Assembly (NCBI GenBank): GCA_006386115.1
Contig: VFIW01000017.1
Span: 124,001 to 188,000, forward strand
Direction of reading: 5' to 3'
DNA from: Globisporangium splendens
Lineage: Eukaryota; Oomycota; Peronosporomycetes; Pythiales; Pythiaceae
DNA: 64,000 bases
In this document: in pieces, positions 20,401-32,885 of the stretch
How the letters are laid out: every line of letters begins with the position of its first letter
How positions within the stretch are numbered: the first letter of the stretch is position 1
The notes under the pieces: model-generated
Database searches by the model: none
What the model saw: only the letters and a program-made list of their open reading frames with translations
What the model was told of the DNA's origin: nothing
Made by a program: the position numbers and the translations under genes

Positions 20401-22369
20401 ATGACCGTGTGATGTCTTCGTCAAGAGGGCACTTGTGGTCGACCATCATCTCCTCTTGCACAAAACAAAGCGGAATCCACAATGGGATCACATAGTTTTT
20501 CCGGTTTTCCAATCGCTGTGTGCAATACTTGCATAGCGGATTGTTGCGCACCGACGCCACGCCGCCGTCCGCAATGGATTGACTGTCAAACATCCCATCG
20601 TTCGATGCAGTTCGAGATCTGCGCTGAAACGCGGCTGCTTTCTGGTTGTTTTGATTGTTTTGATTGTTCTGATTCGCGCACACGCATGCGTCAGCCACAG
20701 CATTCGCTTCGCCAGCACGACTGGGTAGCTTCATGTCTGTAAGATCTGATTGCCGAAACAGGAACAGCGGACATTTATGAAGCGGAGGGGTAGCAAGCGA
20801 AATGAGATCGATACCAATACCGTGGTCCATCATGCGCTGCTCCGTGATTTCAGCGAGACGCTTGTTCACCGAGAAAATCCCATTGCCAGCTGTCATGAGC
20901 ACGACACTTTGACCACTTCGAGCCAAGTGCCGATCGATGTGATGCTTCTCAAAGATGTTCAGCACCAGATTAATCGCTTCGAGGAGGTTTCCGTCTCGAG
21001 CGTATGACGGATCTCCTTGTCGCGGCACCGACTCGTTATTCAGTCCAGTGAAACTCGTCGACGGCGGCGTCGCATCTAGGGTGTAATACGGCGAAGCATG
21101 GGATCTCCAGCCACACGCGTGCGGGAATTCGTTGAGCTCTCGCTTGAGCTTCACCAGCAGCGGCTGCACTTCCGTCACGACTTTATCAAAGGCGACCACT
21201 TTGTAGAAATCCTGATAGTGGCGTCCATTCTCGTCCACGCCAATCGGGAAATAGTCGCGCCGCTCATAAGGGAACGTCCGATCTCTATCTTCACCGCGCT
21301 TTCTAGACGATGACGAGGTCCCGAGTCGCGTGCGGTTGGACGCACTAGATGCGCGTCGCTTGCGACCTGAAGTCGACAATTCCTGCTCCTGCTCGAGCTC
21401 CGGATAGTAATTCCGCGAAAAAAAGATGATCGTTAAGCTGTGCGACACCTTGTGCTTCATCCACTTGTTCAGCACGTTCTCCACGACGTTCAGGAAAATC
21501 TCCATGTACAACTTCCCCGAGTTCGCGATATCCCACATCTCTGGGGACAGCTGCACGAGCCACATGACACGCGAAGTTCGTGACCGGAACGCGAACTTGG
21601 TTTTCTTGGAGATCACACCACTCGATACCTTCTCGCCGCTTGCTCGGATGTCCATCACCTGCCACCGCGCGCCGTGGACGCGGATATTCTTTCCGACGTA
21701 GATGGCCGAGCCCACAATGGATTTCTTCAAATACCACAAGTCGCGCCGCGACATGAACTGGTCCTTCAGACTCACTTCGACGAAATCCACTTCGACGTGC
21801 GCCTTCGCGACAAAGCGTACCATGACGTCCTTGTACGCTGCCAAGTGGAAATCCGCAGCCGTGTCGTTGAGCACACTCACCTGCATCTTGCCTCGGATCG
21901 GCAGGTTACTCGTATGCGGGATCTCCATGAGCAGGTGGTGGCGCGCAGCCGACAGCGCGCTCTCGCCAAACTCGCTCGTCTGCTCGCGGACCATGGTCTC
22001 GCCGTCGGGGTCCATCGTGCGCGGATGAAACACTTCGACCACGTAGTCGTCCCAGTGCAGCTCCTTGAGCTGCGGGAAGAAATCCGGGTTCAGCACCAGC
22101 TCTTCGCCATTCTGGAACTCATGGCCGTGCACGTGGAGCTTGAACTGCTCGGCCGGATGGATCGCCAGGGGCTTGCGCGCGCCGCCGCGCGATGGCGCTG
22201 GCACTGAGGAAGGCGACGACGTGCCGTCTGCCACGGAGGACGAGGCAGCGGACGCCGGCAGCACACCGGCCCCGTTAGCAGCAGTAGGAGCAGCGCCAGC
22301 AGTAGGCACCGTCACCTTGGCGGCAGCCGCCGCGGCCGCGGCGCGACGTCGCTCCGAGCGCCTCCGCAT
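17421..22369 (-). CDS. IML1: Iml1/DEPDC5, GATOR1 complex subunit (DEP domain not seen)
   Basis: Three exons (18892-22369, 18454-18812, 17421-18356) give about 1590 residues, the usual Iml1/DEPDC5 length. GATOR1 is the GTPase-activating complex for Rag GTPases and restrains TORC1. The SABA region is clear around residue 490 (MTAGNGIFSVNKRL, then HGIGIDLISLATPPLHKCPL). A Cys-rich segment at about 610-661 (CKYC ... CPLDEDITRSCPVC) looks like a zinc-binding insert. The C-terminal domain spans exons 2 and 3 (CFHVEVQWLVCRSSLVDDYI and following). The segment between the SHEN-like region and the C-terminal domain is too short, and unlike a DEP domain. The tail after about residue 1480 is low-complexity. 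An initiator-like element lies about 32 bp upstream of the ATG. Confidence 0.9.
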
Positions 22370-22400
22370 CGTCGAGACGAGTGTTTGAACTGGGGCAGCA

Positions 22401-22416
22401 GAATGCAGAATGGCGA
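22401..22416 (-). promoter_or_regulatory. Oomycete initiator-like element upstream of Iml1
   Basis: On the minus strand the site reads TCGCCATTCTGCATTC, matching the CATTYYNCAWT core of the oomycete Inr, 32 bp before the Iml1 ATG. Confidence 0.5.
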
Positions 22417-22857
22417 GTGCGGTTCGATAGTCAAGTCAAAACCAGACTGATTCGCACAGCATAGCTACTGACACAGACTCGATTTACAGACTCAGCTTTC
22501 AGATCTCTATGGACAGCAGAATATCAATAGTGAGTGTTTGGGGAAACCATGAGTAGTTCTTAATGAAAAGTAATTGAACGCTCTACAGAGAGTTATCTAA
22601 AGTGGCGCTAGCTACCTTCTCACAGAGCACACACTGGCAAAGGATACAATAAATGGAACATCAGATTTCATGGACTTTATATATTTCTCGCTACAATGCT
22701 TTCTACGATGCATGCAACATGCTTGCACATTTTGATGCCTCACCACAACCACACGCTCGCGCTACAGCCAATCACCGCGCACCTACGTTGCTGTAGCGAG
22801 TACGGAATCAATGAATCGCAATTCTGCGCCTCGCATTCGAGTTCGCTGGGCTTGGGT
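22417..22857. other. Spacer between Iml1 and cornichon genes
   Basis: AT-rich, no gene seen. It holds the upstream flank of Iml1 and the 3' flank of the cornichon gene. Confidence 0.6.
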
Positions 22858-23747
22858 TTACTTTCTGCCGCTGGACTTGCGACCGCTTCCCTTTGCCGAC
22901 GCGACAATCGCCGACACCATCCTGCATATGACAATGGAACAATCAAGCAGTAAAGACGCTGCATCCTGGCTTGTATATGCAAAGCTATGTGTGCACTGTA
23001 CCAGAACATGCCGTAGACGATCTGGAAACCGTAAAACACCGTCTTCGCGATCGCTTCCATGCGCGCTTGTTGCAGATTCTTGAAGCGCAGGATCTCCGTT
23101 GGATCCAGCATGTGCTCATTGCGCATTACACTGCAGAAATAGAAAGAAAAACAAAAGAAAAGCAAAAAAAACAGCAGCAACATAGACGTCACGACACTGT
23201 CATTCTCCTTGCTCTCGAGTCCCCAAACATGCCAGCATGCAACACACCGTCGCGCGTGCCACACCGCAATCGGGACGTTGAGCAACAATACCCACGGCGC
23301 CCACGCGATCAAGCACAAGAACATGAGGATGCCGTGCAACACCATTTCTGGAACTGCATCCACACAAACAACACAATCACACGTCAAGGTCAGCAACGGA
23401 TGCGTTTTCATCTGCTAGTTCGCTGCATTAGCGCACGGATTAATGCAAAATTTACGTACAAACCAGTTTATTCAGTCGCTTGGCGACATCGGCAGGGTTC
23501 AAGTGGTCGAGCTCGAGCTCATCCAGTGTGATCAGCTGCGCAAATACACCCACATCACATGAGTATTGAGATTAGTGTCCATGCATCACGCAGCTCCTTG
23601 CTTTGAGAGATCGCTCTCTCAATGCAAGTGCCGCCAAGTACAGCCACCACTGCTACTGCTGCATCAGCTACAACTCACCCAGTAGCCGTTCAGGAACGTC
23701 AGCGCGACGATGTCGACGAAGCTCAGCACCGCCAGCAGCACCGACAT
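22858..23747 (-). CDS. Cornichon / Erv14 family ER cargo receptor
   Basis: Five exons (23679-23747, 23460-23535, 23248-23353, 23002-23130, 22858-22921) join in phase to 147 residues, the normal size. Cornichons are three-helix membrane proteins that load transmembrane cargo into COPII vesicles. Diagnostic parts are the N-terminal helix, then ITLDELELDHLNPADVAKRL, the PEMVLHG motif, the second helix and the MLDPTEILR segment before the last helix. The start MSVLLAVLSF fits the family. Introns range from about 80 to 145 nt. The promoter is shared with the divergent CLP1 gene (291 bp apart). Confidence 0.92.
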
Positions 23748-24038
23748 GGTTCTCTCTGCTTCTCTCCACTGCGAGCCGAAAATGTGATTCCCCCTCCCTT
23801 TTTCCACAGCACCACATCATGTGGGCCACACAAAGCAACGCCAAAACCTTAAGTTCGCATCGAAATATAACGCCAACAAAGACAAAATAACGCATGCAGA
23901 ATCGAACGTTTCACATTGCCTTTGACCCAAGTTGAGACAGAAATGGGCTCAATGACTCTCAGAAATGGACCCGGCCCACCCGCACTCGCACATCAGCAAT
24001 TGCATTAATTGCATTGCACAGCAAACACACAGGCAAGG

Positions 24039-25585
24039 ATGGCCGTGGAGGAGGTAGTGCTTGCGCGCGAGTGCGAGTATCGCGTGGAGATCGGCGCGCA
24101 GAGCGAGTTCAAGATCAAGCTCAAGAGCGGCTCGGCCGAGCTCTTCGGCGTCGAGCTCGCCATCGACCACGAGTACACGCTGCGCGACAAGAAGGTCGCC
24201 ATCTTCACGTGGTACGGCTGCACGCTCGAGGTGCAGGGCGAGCGCGACGTCGCGTACTCGTCCGAGGAGACGCCCATGAACAGCTACCTGAACATCCACT
24301 CGCAGCTGCAGCGGCGCAGAGAGCTCGCGACCGTGAAGCGTTCGTTGGGACCGCGCGTGCTCATTGCTGGTCCAGTGGACTCGGGCAAGTCCACGCTCAC
24401 GCAGATCTTGACCAACTACGCGCTTCGACTGGGCGAGAAGCCGACGCTCGTGGAGCTCGACGTCGGGCTGGGAAGTCTGAGCGTTCCCGGCACGATCGCG
24501 GCGTCACCGCTGGATATGAACTCGATCAGCGTGGAGGAAGAGTTCGTGCTGACGAACCCGCTGGCGTACTTTTTCGGCCACGCGGCGCAGTCGGACAACC
24601 CAGAGCTGTTCCGTCACCAGATACGGCAGCTCGCGTCCGTCGTCCAGCGGCGCATGGCTAATGACGCGGAAGGTGAGCGCTTTTTACTATGCACGTTAAT
24701 GCTAGTTGTTGGCTGACTATCGTGCTGCTGTCTCAACGCAGTGAGTGCATCGGGGTGCATCATCAACACAAGCGGTTGGGTCGACGGACTCGGCTACGAC
24801 CTGCTCGTGGAGTCCATCCAAGCGTTTGAAGCCGACGTCGTGCTCGTGATCGGTCAGGATCGACTCTTTAGCCGCCTCCAGAGCTCGTTTGCTTCGAGCG
24901 GAACCAATCAGAGCCTTTCGATCGTCAAGTTGGCGCGTTCGGGTGGCGTCGTGCCGCTCAACAGCAAGCATCGGTCCGCCAAGCGACTCAGTCGCATCCG
25001 CGAGTACTTTTACGGCCCAAACTCGTTGTCGCTTGCGGTTCCAACGCACTCGCCGTGCATTACCGAGGTCTCCTTCGACGACGTCGACTTTTTCGCGATC
25101 AAAGGTGTCATTTACATGCTGCTTGTGAGTTTTTATTCTTTGTCAACTTGGGGAGAATCTAACCTGTTTTTGCCTCTATATAATGCCAGATATGAAAGTG
25201 TCGGATGTGATGCTCCCCGTGGGGCAAACGGAAGACAAACTCGACCGGCTGCGCATCGTGAAGGTCGAGAAGACGCAAGAGCTCTTGCTGTCCATCGCCG
25301 CCGTGGCACACCCGAAGCGGTCGCAGGACCGAGATTCGTCAGCGGCCAACCTCTCGTGGCTGCTCAACTCGCCTGCCGCGGGGTTTGTGTTCATGTACGT
25401 TGCGAAACTCTGCATTGAGTCCATTTTTCGATCGATGGTCTCACTTGCTGCTGCTTGTGCTTTGCGTAACAACTTGTAGTAAAGAAGTGCGCGAAGATGA
25501 GAAGAAGCTCGTGCTGCTCGTGCCGTCCCCAGGTCCGCTTCCGTCCAGAAACCTCATCCTGGGCTCCATCAAGTGGCTCGAATAA
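24039..25585 (+). CDS. CLP1: CLP1, polyribonucleotide kinase-like mRNA 3'-end processing factor
   Basis: Exons 24039-24672, 24742-25104, 25190-25394 and 25480-25585 give 435 residues, matching the family. An N-terminal beta domain precedes the P-loop GPVDSGKST (about residues 110-118), then LVELDVGLGSLSVPGTI and INTSGWVDGLGYDLL, all hallmarks of CLP1. The factor belongs to cleavage factor II in mRNA 3' processing; in animals it also phosphorylates tRNA exons. The C-terminal beta domain ends GSIKWLE. The intron at 25105-25189 uses a weak GTGTCA donor, chosen because it preserves the frame and gives FFAIKDMKVSDVMLPVG. Confidence 0.92.
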
Positions 25586-25808
25586 AACTACCAAATGCTC
25601 CAGCTCATAGGTACCAACTAGATGACGCCCATTTCTTATTAAACAAGGCAAACATGCACCACCATTGCCGCTTGGATGGGAGCTCCGCAACACACAAAAG
25701 CTAGCTCTATTACGTTGTTTTGATGCAATCCTCACCCTCAAACGCGCGTCACGATGGAGTCCGCAAGGCCAATGCAACACGACATCTTCGTCAAAACGCG
25801 TTTCCGAC

Positions 25809-28273
25809 TTAAAATCCCCAGCCCCGGTCTGTGCGGTTCAGGCGGTACCAGTCGCCGCCGTTCACGTCAAGCGCCTGCTCAAACTCACCCGCGCGCGCGA
25901 CGATCTTCACCACGTGCTCGTACAGCGCGATGTTGGTCTCCGTGTCCAGCTTCGGCGTCAGCTCGTCGTAGAGCAGCACGGCAGCCTTCCAGTCGCCCTG
26001 GTCGTCGCATGACGCGATTGCGAGCTTCGCGATCTCCTTCTTCACGTCCACGGCCGTCGTTACGGGACACTCGTGATAGATCTCGAGCAGGTCGTCGTGC
26101 GCACCAAGTTGCTTGGCGGCGCGCGCCGCGAGCACGTAGATCGCGTCCGTCGGGAAGTGCAACAACGGGTTGTTCCACTTGGCGCGGTTGTCGCGCGCCT
26201 CCAGGTACGCATTGAAAATCGCCAGCACGTCGTTCAGCTGTTCATGGTTGGTAGTGGTGGTCGTGGCCGCGGATGCAGAATTCTTGCTGGTGCTCTTCAA
26301 AAGCAGATGCTTCATCAGCAGCGTGAATGAAAATGTCGTCGCGAGCCCATCGGCCTCCATTTGTGCGAGGTGCGTGCGCGCCGCGTCGACCTTGTCCGCA
26401 GCCAGAAACGTCGCGAGCAGGTGGTTGTGCGTCACCGACGATGCGACGTGGCCACGGGCCGTGAATTCCTCCAGCAGCGCGACGGCAGTGGTATCGTCCG
26501 CAGTCTCTTTGCACGCACGGATGAGAAAGTTGAGCGCCTTGGAGCTCTTGGTGCGGCGGCGGCACACGTAATTGTCGCGCCACAACGAGATCACCTTCTC
26601 GTACTGCTTGGCCACAAAATACACGTTCATGAGCGTCTCAAAGTGCGTGCGGTCCAAACGCACACTCTGCTGCTTGCTCTTGTCCTCTTCTTTGGAATTG
26701 GTCGCCATGGACACATACGCTTCCGCCTGCGCGGCGTCCCCCGTGAGCACACACGCCTCAAGCAGCATGTTGAGTGTGTACACGTCCCACTTCGCACTCT
26801 CTTGCGCCATCATCGACAGGATCTGCGGCACGAGCTCCACGCGGCGCGAACGCACGGCGCCGAGAAGCAGCGCATTAAACGTCACCACGTCGGGCTGCAC
26901 GCCGCGAGCCTTCATGACTCTGTGCACGCGGAGCGCTTCGTCCATATCGCGCGCGTTTCCATACGCCGAGATCATCGAGTTGAACGTGTAAATCGTCGGC
27001 GTCGCATGGATCTCGACCAGCTTGAAAATGACATTCAGGTGATGCAAGTCCGACGTGCGTGCACAGGCACTCAGCGCCGCATTGCACAGGTTGTCACCAG
27101 GGTAAATGCCCTGGTCGAGCAGCATCTTGAACAAACGCGTCGCGAAGAGGTACTGTCGGTTGCGCGTGCACGTGATAATCGCCGATGCAAACACGGCGCT
27201 CTTGTTGCCGTCATCGGTGTACGGGATTGCGTCCATGAGGTCCTCAATCTCTTCCCAGCGGTTCAAACGCGCGTACGCTAACACGGCGGCGCCATACGTA
27301 CGATGGTTCGGCGTGATTCCATCCTGGATCATCTCGTTCAGTAGCTGAAGCGCCGTGGGCACATCTGCACGTCCACCGCGCGCACATGCGTGAATCGCGC
27401 TCGTGTACGTGATCACATCGGGCTCCATGTTGAAGTGCTTGGCGATGTCCAAGATACCGAGCGCCACCTGCGCATTCCCCAAGCGAGCGGACTCGGCAGC
27501 CACGCGGTTCAAACGGTTGCGGTCGGGCTCTTTGAACTGGTTGCGCAGCACATCAAGCGCGACTTGGCTGCGGTTCATCTTAATGAGTGCGCCGACAATC
27601 AGCACGAGTTCCTGGTCGCTCCATGTATTGTCCAGGATCGGGAACTCATCCATATACTAATATGTAACACGTAGAAACAAAGCCGCACAAAGTATGAGCG
27701 CGCGATCCCTTGATACTGGGCAATCTGTAATCATGCAGCACGAATAATGCCTACCTTGCGCAGCACGGACGAGACTTTGCCGACGGCCATGCACTCATCG
27801 AGCAGTTTGCGGAACGACGCGCGGTCCATCTCCTTCCACCACTTCTTGTTACCGTTCGGACGGAACGCAGTGTAATGACTGGGGCGGTGGCGCCACTCCT
27901 GCGGCTGCTTCGCTGCAGACCGCTTTCTGGTACCATTCTCTCCATTCGCTTCCGCCGATACCTCACCGCTTCCTGAAGCCGCCAGCAAGTTGAACTGCTT
28001 CGTGCTGCTGTTCTGCAACTTGCGCGACGATGACCCCCGCGCACTGTTGCTGCTCTTGCTGTTGAACATGCGCGGGCGATTGCTCGCATCCAGCGCGGCG
28101 TCGTTGGCGTCGTACGTGCTGTCGTCGTCACCAGACGAGTACTTGCTCACTACCGAGCGTCCACTCGCCAGCGCGCGCGCCGCCATCTGGTGGATCTGGT
28201 GGCCGTGGCTGCTGTTAGTGCTGAGGTGGCGGGCGCTCGCGCGCATCGCGCGCTGCAGTATTGCGGTCGTCAT
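25809..28273 (-). CDS. Mitochondrial pentatricopeptide-repeat (PPR) protein
   Basis: Two exons (27755-28273 and 25809-27656) joined by a 98-nt intron (GTAGGC donor, ATATTAG acceptor), giving about 788 residues. The junction CGC AAG / TAT ATG is in phase, so the PPR exon does not start at its own first ATG. The chosen start (28273) gives an N-terminus MTTAILQRAMRASARHLSTN, a textbook mitochondrial presequence; the frame stays open upstream to an ATG at 28447, which would mask it. A low-complexity linker precedes tandem PPR motifs (e.g. DVITYTSAIHACARGG, TIYTFNSMISAYGNARD, DVVTFNALLLGAVRS). PPR proteins bind organellar RNA; the target is unknown. Confidence 0.85.
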
Positions 28274-28758
28274 CGCGCTTGCTCGCGTCTGTCCTCCGTT
28301 CCCCCGTCGGTCGGGATTCCGTTTGATCCACTCACTCACTTGGCGGCTCGCAATGCGCTCGCTTTCGCACAGAAACGCGCCACTGTGCTCGTAAAAACTG
28401 TCCCTCGCGTTTCCATTCACAGAGAGACTGCGCTTTCTGTGATCCACCGTAATTACGAAGCTGGCAAAAAGTGCAACCCCTTGTAACAGTTTTCAGTGAC
28501 AAACGTACTGATATGTGTTAGTAAATACTGGAGTGCTGCAAAAATATGAACACACACACCCTCCTCCTCCTCCTCCTCAGCTTGCTGAATGCGAATCTGT
28601 GGCTTCTGAATGCAAATCGCTAGATCTTGCTTGTTACACTGTGGGAATGGCTCCTTCCTTCCGCCACTTGCGCAACCCGCCAACAACTAACAGCATTCAC
28701 TCTGGTGTTCTCTCATTCAACTCACTCGCACCCGCGATCCTTCCTTCCCCTTTTCGGT

Positions 28759-28774
28759 TCTCATTCCGCAATTT
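28759..28774 (+). promoter_or_regulatory. Oomycete core promoter (Inr/FPR) of urate oxidase
   Basis: The sequence TCTCATTCCGCAATTT matches the oomycete consensus GCTCATTYYNCAWTTT at all but the first base. It lies 54 bp upstream of the urate oxidase ATG, a typical distance. Confidence 0.8.
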
Positions 28775-28827
28775 GCTTCGTCAAGCGCACTGCTCCCAAG
28801 GACCCCGCACTCACCAGCTAACACACG

Positions 28828-29751
28828 ATGGTCGTGAGACTCTTGACCCACGAACACGGCAAGGGCCGCGTGCGCCTGCTCAAGGTCACGCGCCAGCCGG
28901 ACAAACACACGATCATCCAGCTGGAAGCCGAGATCCTGCTCGAGGGCCCCGCCGAGCGCGCGTACTACAACGGCGACAACGGCGGCGTGCTCCCGACCGA
29001 CTCGGTCAAGAACACGGTGTACGTGCTCGCAAAGAAGCACGAGTTCGACACGATCGAGGACTTTGCGATCATCTTGGCGAAGCACTTTGTGACCAAGCAC
29101 CCGCAGATCATCGACGTCGCCAAGGTGAAGCTCTTCGAGACCCACTGGGAGCGCGTCGTGAACGCCGACTCCAAGGGCAAGGTGCGTCCTCACGCGCACG
29201 CGTTCGTTGGTGTTGACAGCGGCATCTCGACCACGTACGCGGTTGCCCGCAAGGCGCCGCACGGTGGCGAGCCCGTGATCTCTCTTTCTTCGGGTATCGA
29301 CGGCTGGCGCGTGATGAAGACCACGCAGAGCAGTTTTGTGGATTTTTTCCGCGACGAGTACACGACGCTCCCAGACGTGCCAGACCGTCTCGTGGGCACT
29401 GTCGTGAAGGCGACGTGGAACTTCACGTCCGAAGCTTTCCGCTCGTGCTTCAAGACGCAGCGTGAGCAAGTGAAGCGCGTTTTGCTAGACACGTTTGCTG
29501 GTCCGGCGGACGTCGGTGTCCCCAGTGACGCTGTGCAAGCCACGTTGTACCAAATGGGCGAAGCCGTGCTGAACCAATGTCCGTTTGTCAAGGACATCTC
29601 GATCTTGATGCCGAACGTGCACAACCTGCCGGTGGACCTCACGCGATTCGGCTTGAAGAACATCCACCCACATGGTGAAGTGTTTTTGCCAACGTCGGAG
29701 CCCCACGGAATCATCCAAGCCACGATGGTGCGCTCGACGTCTCGGTTGTAG
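28828..29751 (+). CDS. Urate oxidase (uricase), peroxisomal
   Basis: Single exon, 307 residues, normal for the family. The enzyme oxidises urate to 5-hydroxyisourate in purine breakdown. Conserved features are the GVLPTDSVKNTVYVLAKKH segment with the catalytic Thr, the FVGVDSGISTTYAVARK-like strand, and VHNLPVDLTRFGLKN followed by a His-containing PHGEVF motif. The protein ends in SRL, a peroxisomal targeting signal type 1. A near-perfect oomycete initiator precedes it. It converges with the katanin gene at 30021. The 3' flank holds an A/C-rich (aaacaaaac) run at about 29818-29841. Confidence 0.95.
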   Translation: MVVRLLTHEHGKGRVRLLKVTRQPDKHTIIQLEAEILLEGPAERAYYNGDNGGVLPTDSVKNTVYVLAKKHEFDTIEDFAIILAKHFVTKHPQIIDVAKVKLFETHWERVVNADSKGKVRPHAHAFVGVDSGISTTYAVARKAPHGGEPVISLSSGIDGWRVMKTTQSSFVDFFRDEYTTLPDVPDRLVGTVVKATWNFTSEAFRSCFKTQREQVKRVLLDTFAGPADVGVPSDAVQATLYQMGEAVLNQCPFVKDISILMPNVHNLPVDLTRFGLKNIHPHGEVFLPTSEPHGIIQATMVRSTSRL

Positions 29752-30020
29752 AGCAGCAAGAGAGGGACACTGACGTTGGCGGTGGCGTTCTGCGTACATG
29801 TATGAGCCTTTCTTTATAAACAAACAAAACAAAACAAAACAACTCGAGTCTTGAAGTCAGAGTTTGCTTTTGTTCTATGCCTCTATGGCGATGGCTGCAT
29901 GTTTTATCGCAGGCTTTTGGCCATCTTTGGGCAATCATGCCGTCATGGTCTCTCCATTTATGCATCACATTCAAATGCCTACAGTGGGGATGCGTTTTTG
30001 CATTCCCTCATTTGCCTCAT

Positions 30021-32885
30021 TTACCGGCTATAGAAATCTGCCAGCGTTCGCGCAAACCCGCGGGCTTTGTGTTGCAATGATGATGGCAGAACGTGCAGCC
30101 GTTCCTCGAGGGCTTGCATGTGGTAATGCATCTCCTGGAAGCATCCATCGCACGCGACGCAACGCTGTGTCCTAAAGCGAGTGGGACATGTAGGATGACA
30201 GCAGCATCAGCATCGCACACAGCACATGAGGTCCACAAATGACAAACCACACACAGTCTCACCGTTCTTCTCCCGCGAGGTTCACTTCACGCGACCGGAA
30301 CTGCTTCGCCTGGATCGAGTCCTTCACGATGGGCGAGAACGCATCAAAGAGCTTCTGTCCGTACTCGATTCCAACACCCAGATACCTACAAGCAACCAAT
30401 TGTACCCCAAACAGAGGTGAGAATTGGTCCATACGCGTTTAGCCTGCAACCAAAAAACGACGCACATTTCAAATTTGCTCACGAGCAGCTCCGTCACGAG
30501 TGGGAGCAGCAGTGCACACCCTTCCAGGTCCAGACCGAGCGCTTGGAAGTCGGTGATCTGCAGCACATCGACCACGAGCGCCTCTCGCTTCCCATTCGGG
30601 AGTTGGCTCAGGTACCGAAATCCATCGTGCAAGCTGCCTTTCTCCCAATACACAAGCAACTGCTGGATGGCTTTCTGACGAGCCTTGAACGTTTTCACAC
30701 ACGTATCCATGCCGCAACGGAGTTCCATGATGTAATCAGCCGTCACGACTTCTTCCTGTGCAACCGAATAAGGATCAAAGTGTCAATGACGCATTCGATA
30801 AAAGTAAACTTAGGATGCGTCTGGCAACTCGTACCTTCGCTTCAGGTACTGGATTCGAGGCTACTACTGGATCTACGATGGCATGAAGCATGATGTTGGT
30901 AAGTATACTCGAACATCGGAACCATAGTATCTATTCGTGACACACATCTGCGTACCTGCAATATTGTTAGAGCTCTGTCGGACATCCATGTGATAAGCAG
31001 GATTTTCTGGAGTCGGAAGTCGATTTTCTGCTCGGTCCCGAAGCCAAAGCAGCAGCAATGCCATGCAAGATGAGTAGGGAGCGATGACATCACTAGAATC
31101 ACTGAGCAACCGAGACAAGCAAACAGAATGATGCGAATACGTACGTGATCGACGAGGGTCCTCTACGAATTGTACCGGATTCGCCGTCACAGCAGCAGCA
31201 CTAGCATTTGACGGCGACGGAAATGCTACTGCTGGCGTGGTCGGACGACTTGACACCGCCACGCGGTTCTGAAAGTCTGGTGCCAGTCTCTCTGTGCTCA
31301 TGTTCGACGAGTTTCGTGCCAGGGGCTGTCCCAAACTGTTCGTCGATGGAGTCGGCGTAATCTGCAGTTGGTTGGAGGACGTAGGAACCGGCGCCGCAAC
31401 TGCTGGCACGGGGGCCGAAGCTCTCGGTGGTTCCGCCTTCATCCTCGCACCATTGTTGAACGGTCTCAATTGATTCGCGTCCAGCACCCAAATCGACACA
31501 AACGCGTCTTGGATCGAGCCGATCATGACCTTCATGTCTTGCAACATCGTCGAGTCGGCGTGGGTCTCGACGGCGCCGATCTCTTTCGGACGCGGACACA
31601 TGACGCTGTCGTGGTACTCGATCGCAGTCTCGTAGGACCAGACGCGCACGGCTTCTTGCGAGCAGCAGAATAAGTACTTGCCACTGTGGGGTTCGGCAAC
31701 GGTGTGGCACATGGTCGTGGTCTAGCACATCAAACAACGCATTTAGCTCAATGTGCACAAAATACCGTTGGGAAACAGGAATGGTCGCCTTACAGTTGCA
31801 TTGTCCGTGGGCGTGAGACCAATAAGCGCAAACTCCTGCACGTCCCAGAACCGGAGGGTCTTGTCTGCCGACGCCGAGACGAGAATGAACTCTTCCGGAT
31901 TAAATTCCAGGTCTGCATCGTGTATACAATCAGCACCGCAGAAGTCGTCGCAATAGCAATTTCACAAGTAGTTACGTACTCGTGATGGCGCCGCCATGGT
32001 CGGAAAACTCGCGCAGCAGTTTACCCGCAGTGAGGTCCCAGATGCGGATCGCGCCGTCGAGACCGCCGGACGTGAGCCACCGCCCGTCAGGCGTGAAGCA
32101 CACGTTCGTCACCTCCGTCTTGTGGCCCTTGAATGTCTGCATGCAACTCTTCGTGCGTAGATCCCAGACCTTGACGATCGTGTCGAGCGAGCCCGACGCC
32201 ACGTAGTCGCCGTACAAGTGGTAGTCCAGCGTCGTGCACGTTGACATGTGGCCCTTGAACGTGCGACTCACTTTGCCCGCTTCCAGGTCAAACGCCTTGA
32301 TGGAACCCGCTTTGGACCCCGCGATGACTTTCCGCTCCGACGGATCAAACACGAGGCTCTCGACAGCGCTTTGATGACCCGAGAGACTCTGTAAGCGCAG
32401 CATACAGAACCCCAGTGCAGTTAGCATTTAGCACCATTCTGCCTCGCAAAGTAACGACACATATTCATATACCATAATGTTCTTGGTCTCTTTTTCGCGC
32501 ATCCGCCATAGGTTCACGACATTGTCGTCTCCACCTGTCGCCGCCACTTGACCCTGCACGCCAGCAATCCAGCAGCAACACACATGTACAACAGAGCATA
32601 TGCATACAGTTAATAGACGCAATGGTTCTTTCTCCATGTCGTTCGAGCCCTTAAGGCGTACGAAGTGTACCGATTTGCGGCCAAACTTGAGGCAATTGAC
32701 AGTGCTGGGATGGCCCAAGAAGTGCGCTGCTCGTCAGTCGAAGAAGCGCCGCCACACATCCACGCACACATCGAGACAGCAGCACAGACACACGTTAGCA
32801 AGGAGGTCTCGAGTGCGCAAGTATAGACGCTATGATGACGTCGAGAGCGCCGCGCAGTGCACTCACAATGCCGCGTCAACGCCAT
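30021..32885 (-). CDS. KATNB1: Katanin p80 WD40 subunit (KATNB1)
   Basis: Eleven exons: 32867-32885, 32671-32726, 32473-32553, 31980-32388, 31794-31912, 31145-31721, 30956-31030, 30835-30872, 30451-30755, 30263-30385, 30021-30171. They give about 650 residues, as in animals. Six WD repeats occupy the N-terminal half (ATGGDDNVVNLWRM, IAGSKAGSIKAFDL, ASGSLDTIVKVWDL, TSGGLDGAIRIWDL, SASADKTLRFWDV); a proline/serine linker and the con80 domain follow (CVKTFKARQKAIQQLLVYWE to FARTLADFYSR). p80 targets the severing ATPase p60 to centrosomes and basal bodies. The junctions at 31031-31144 (linker) and the GTTGCA donor at 30450 are weaker than the rest. Confidence 0.92.

Noticed and set aside
25809..27653. 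PPR gene starting at its own first ATG (27653)
   Set aside because: A GT-AG intron joins this exon in phase to an upstream exon that supplies a mitochondrial presequence.
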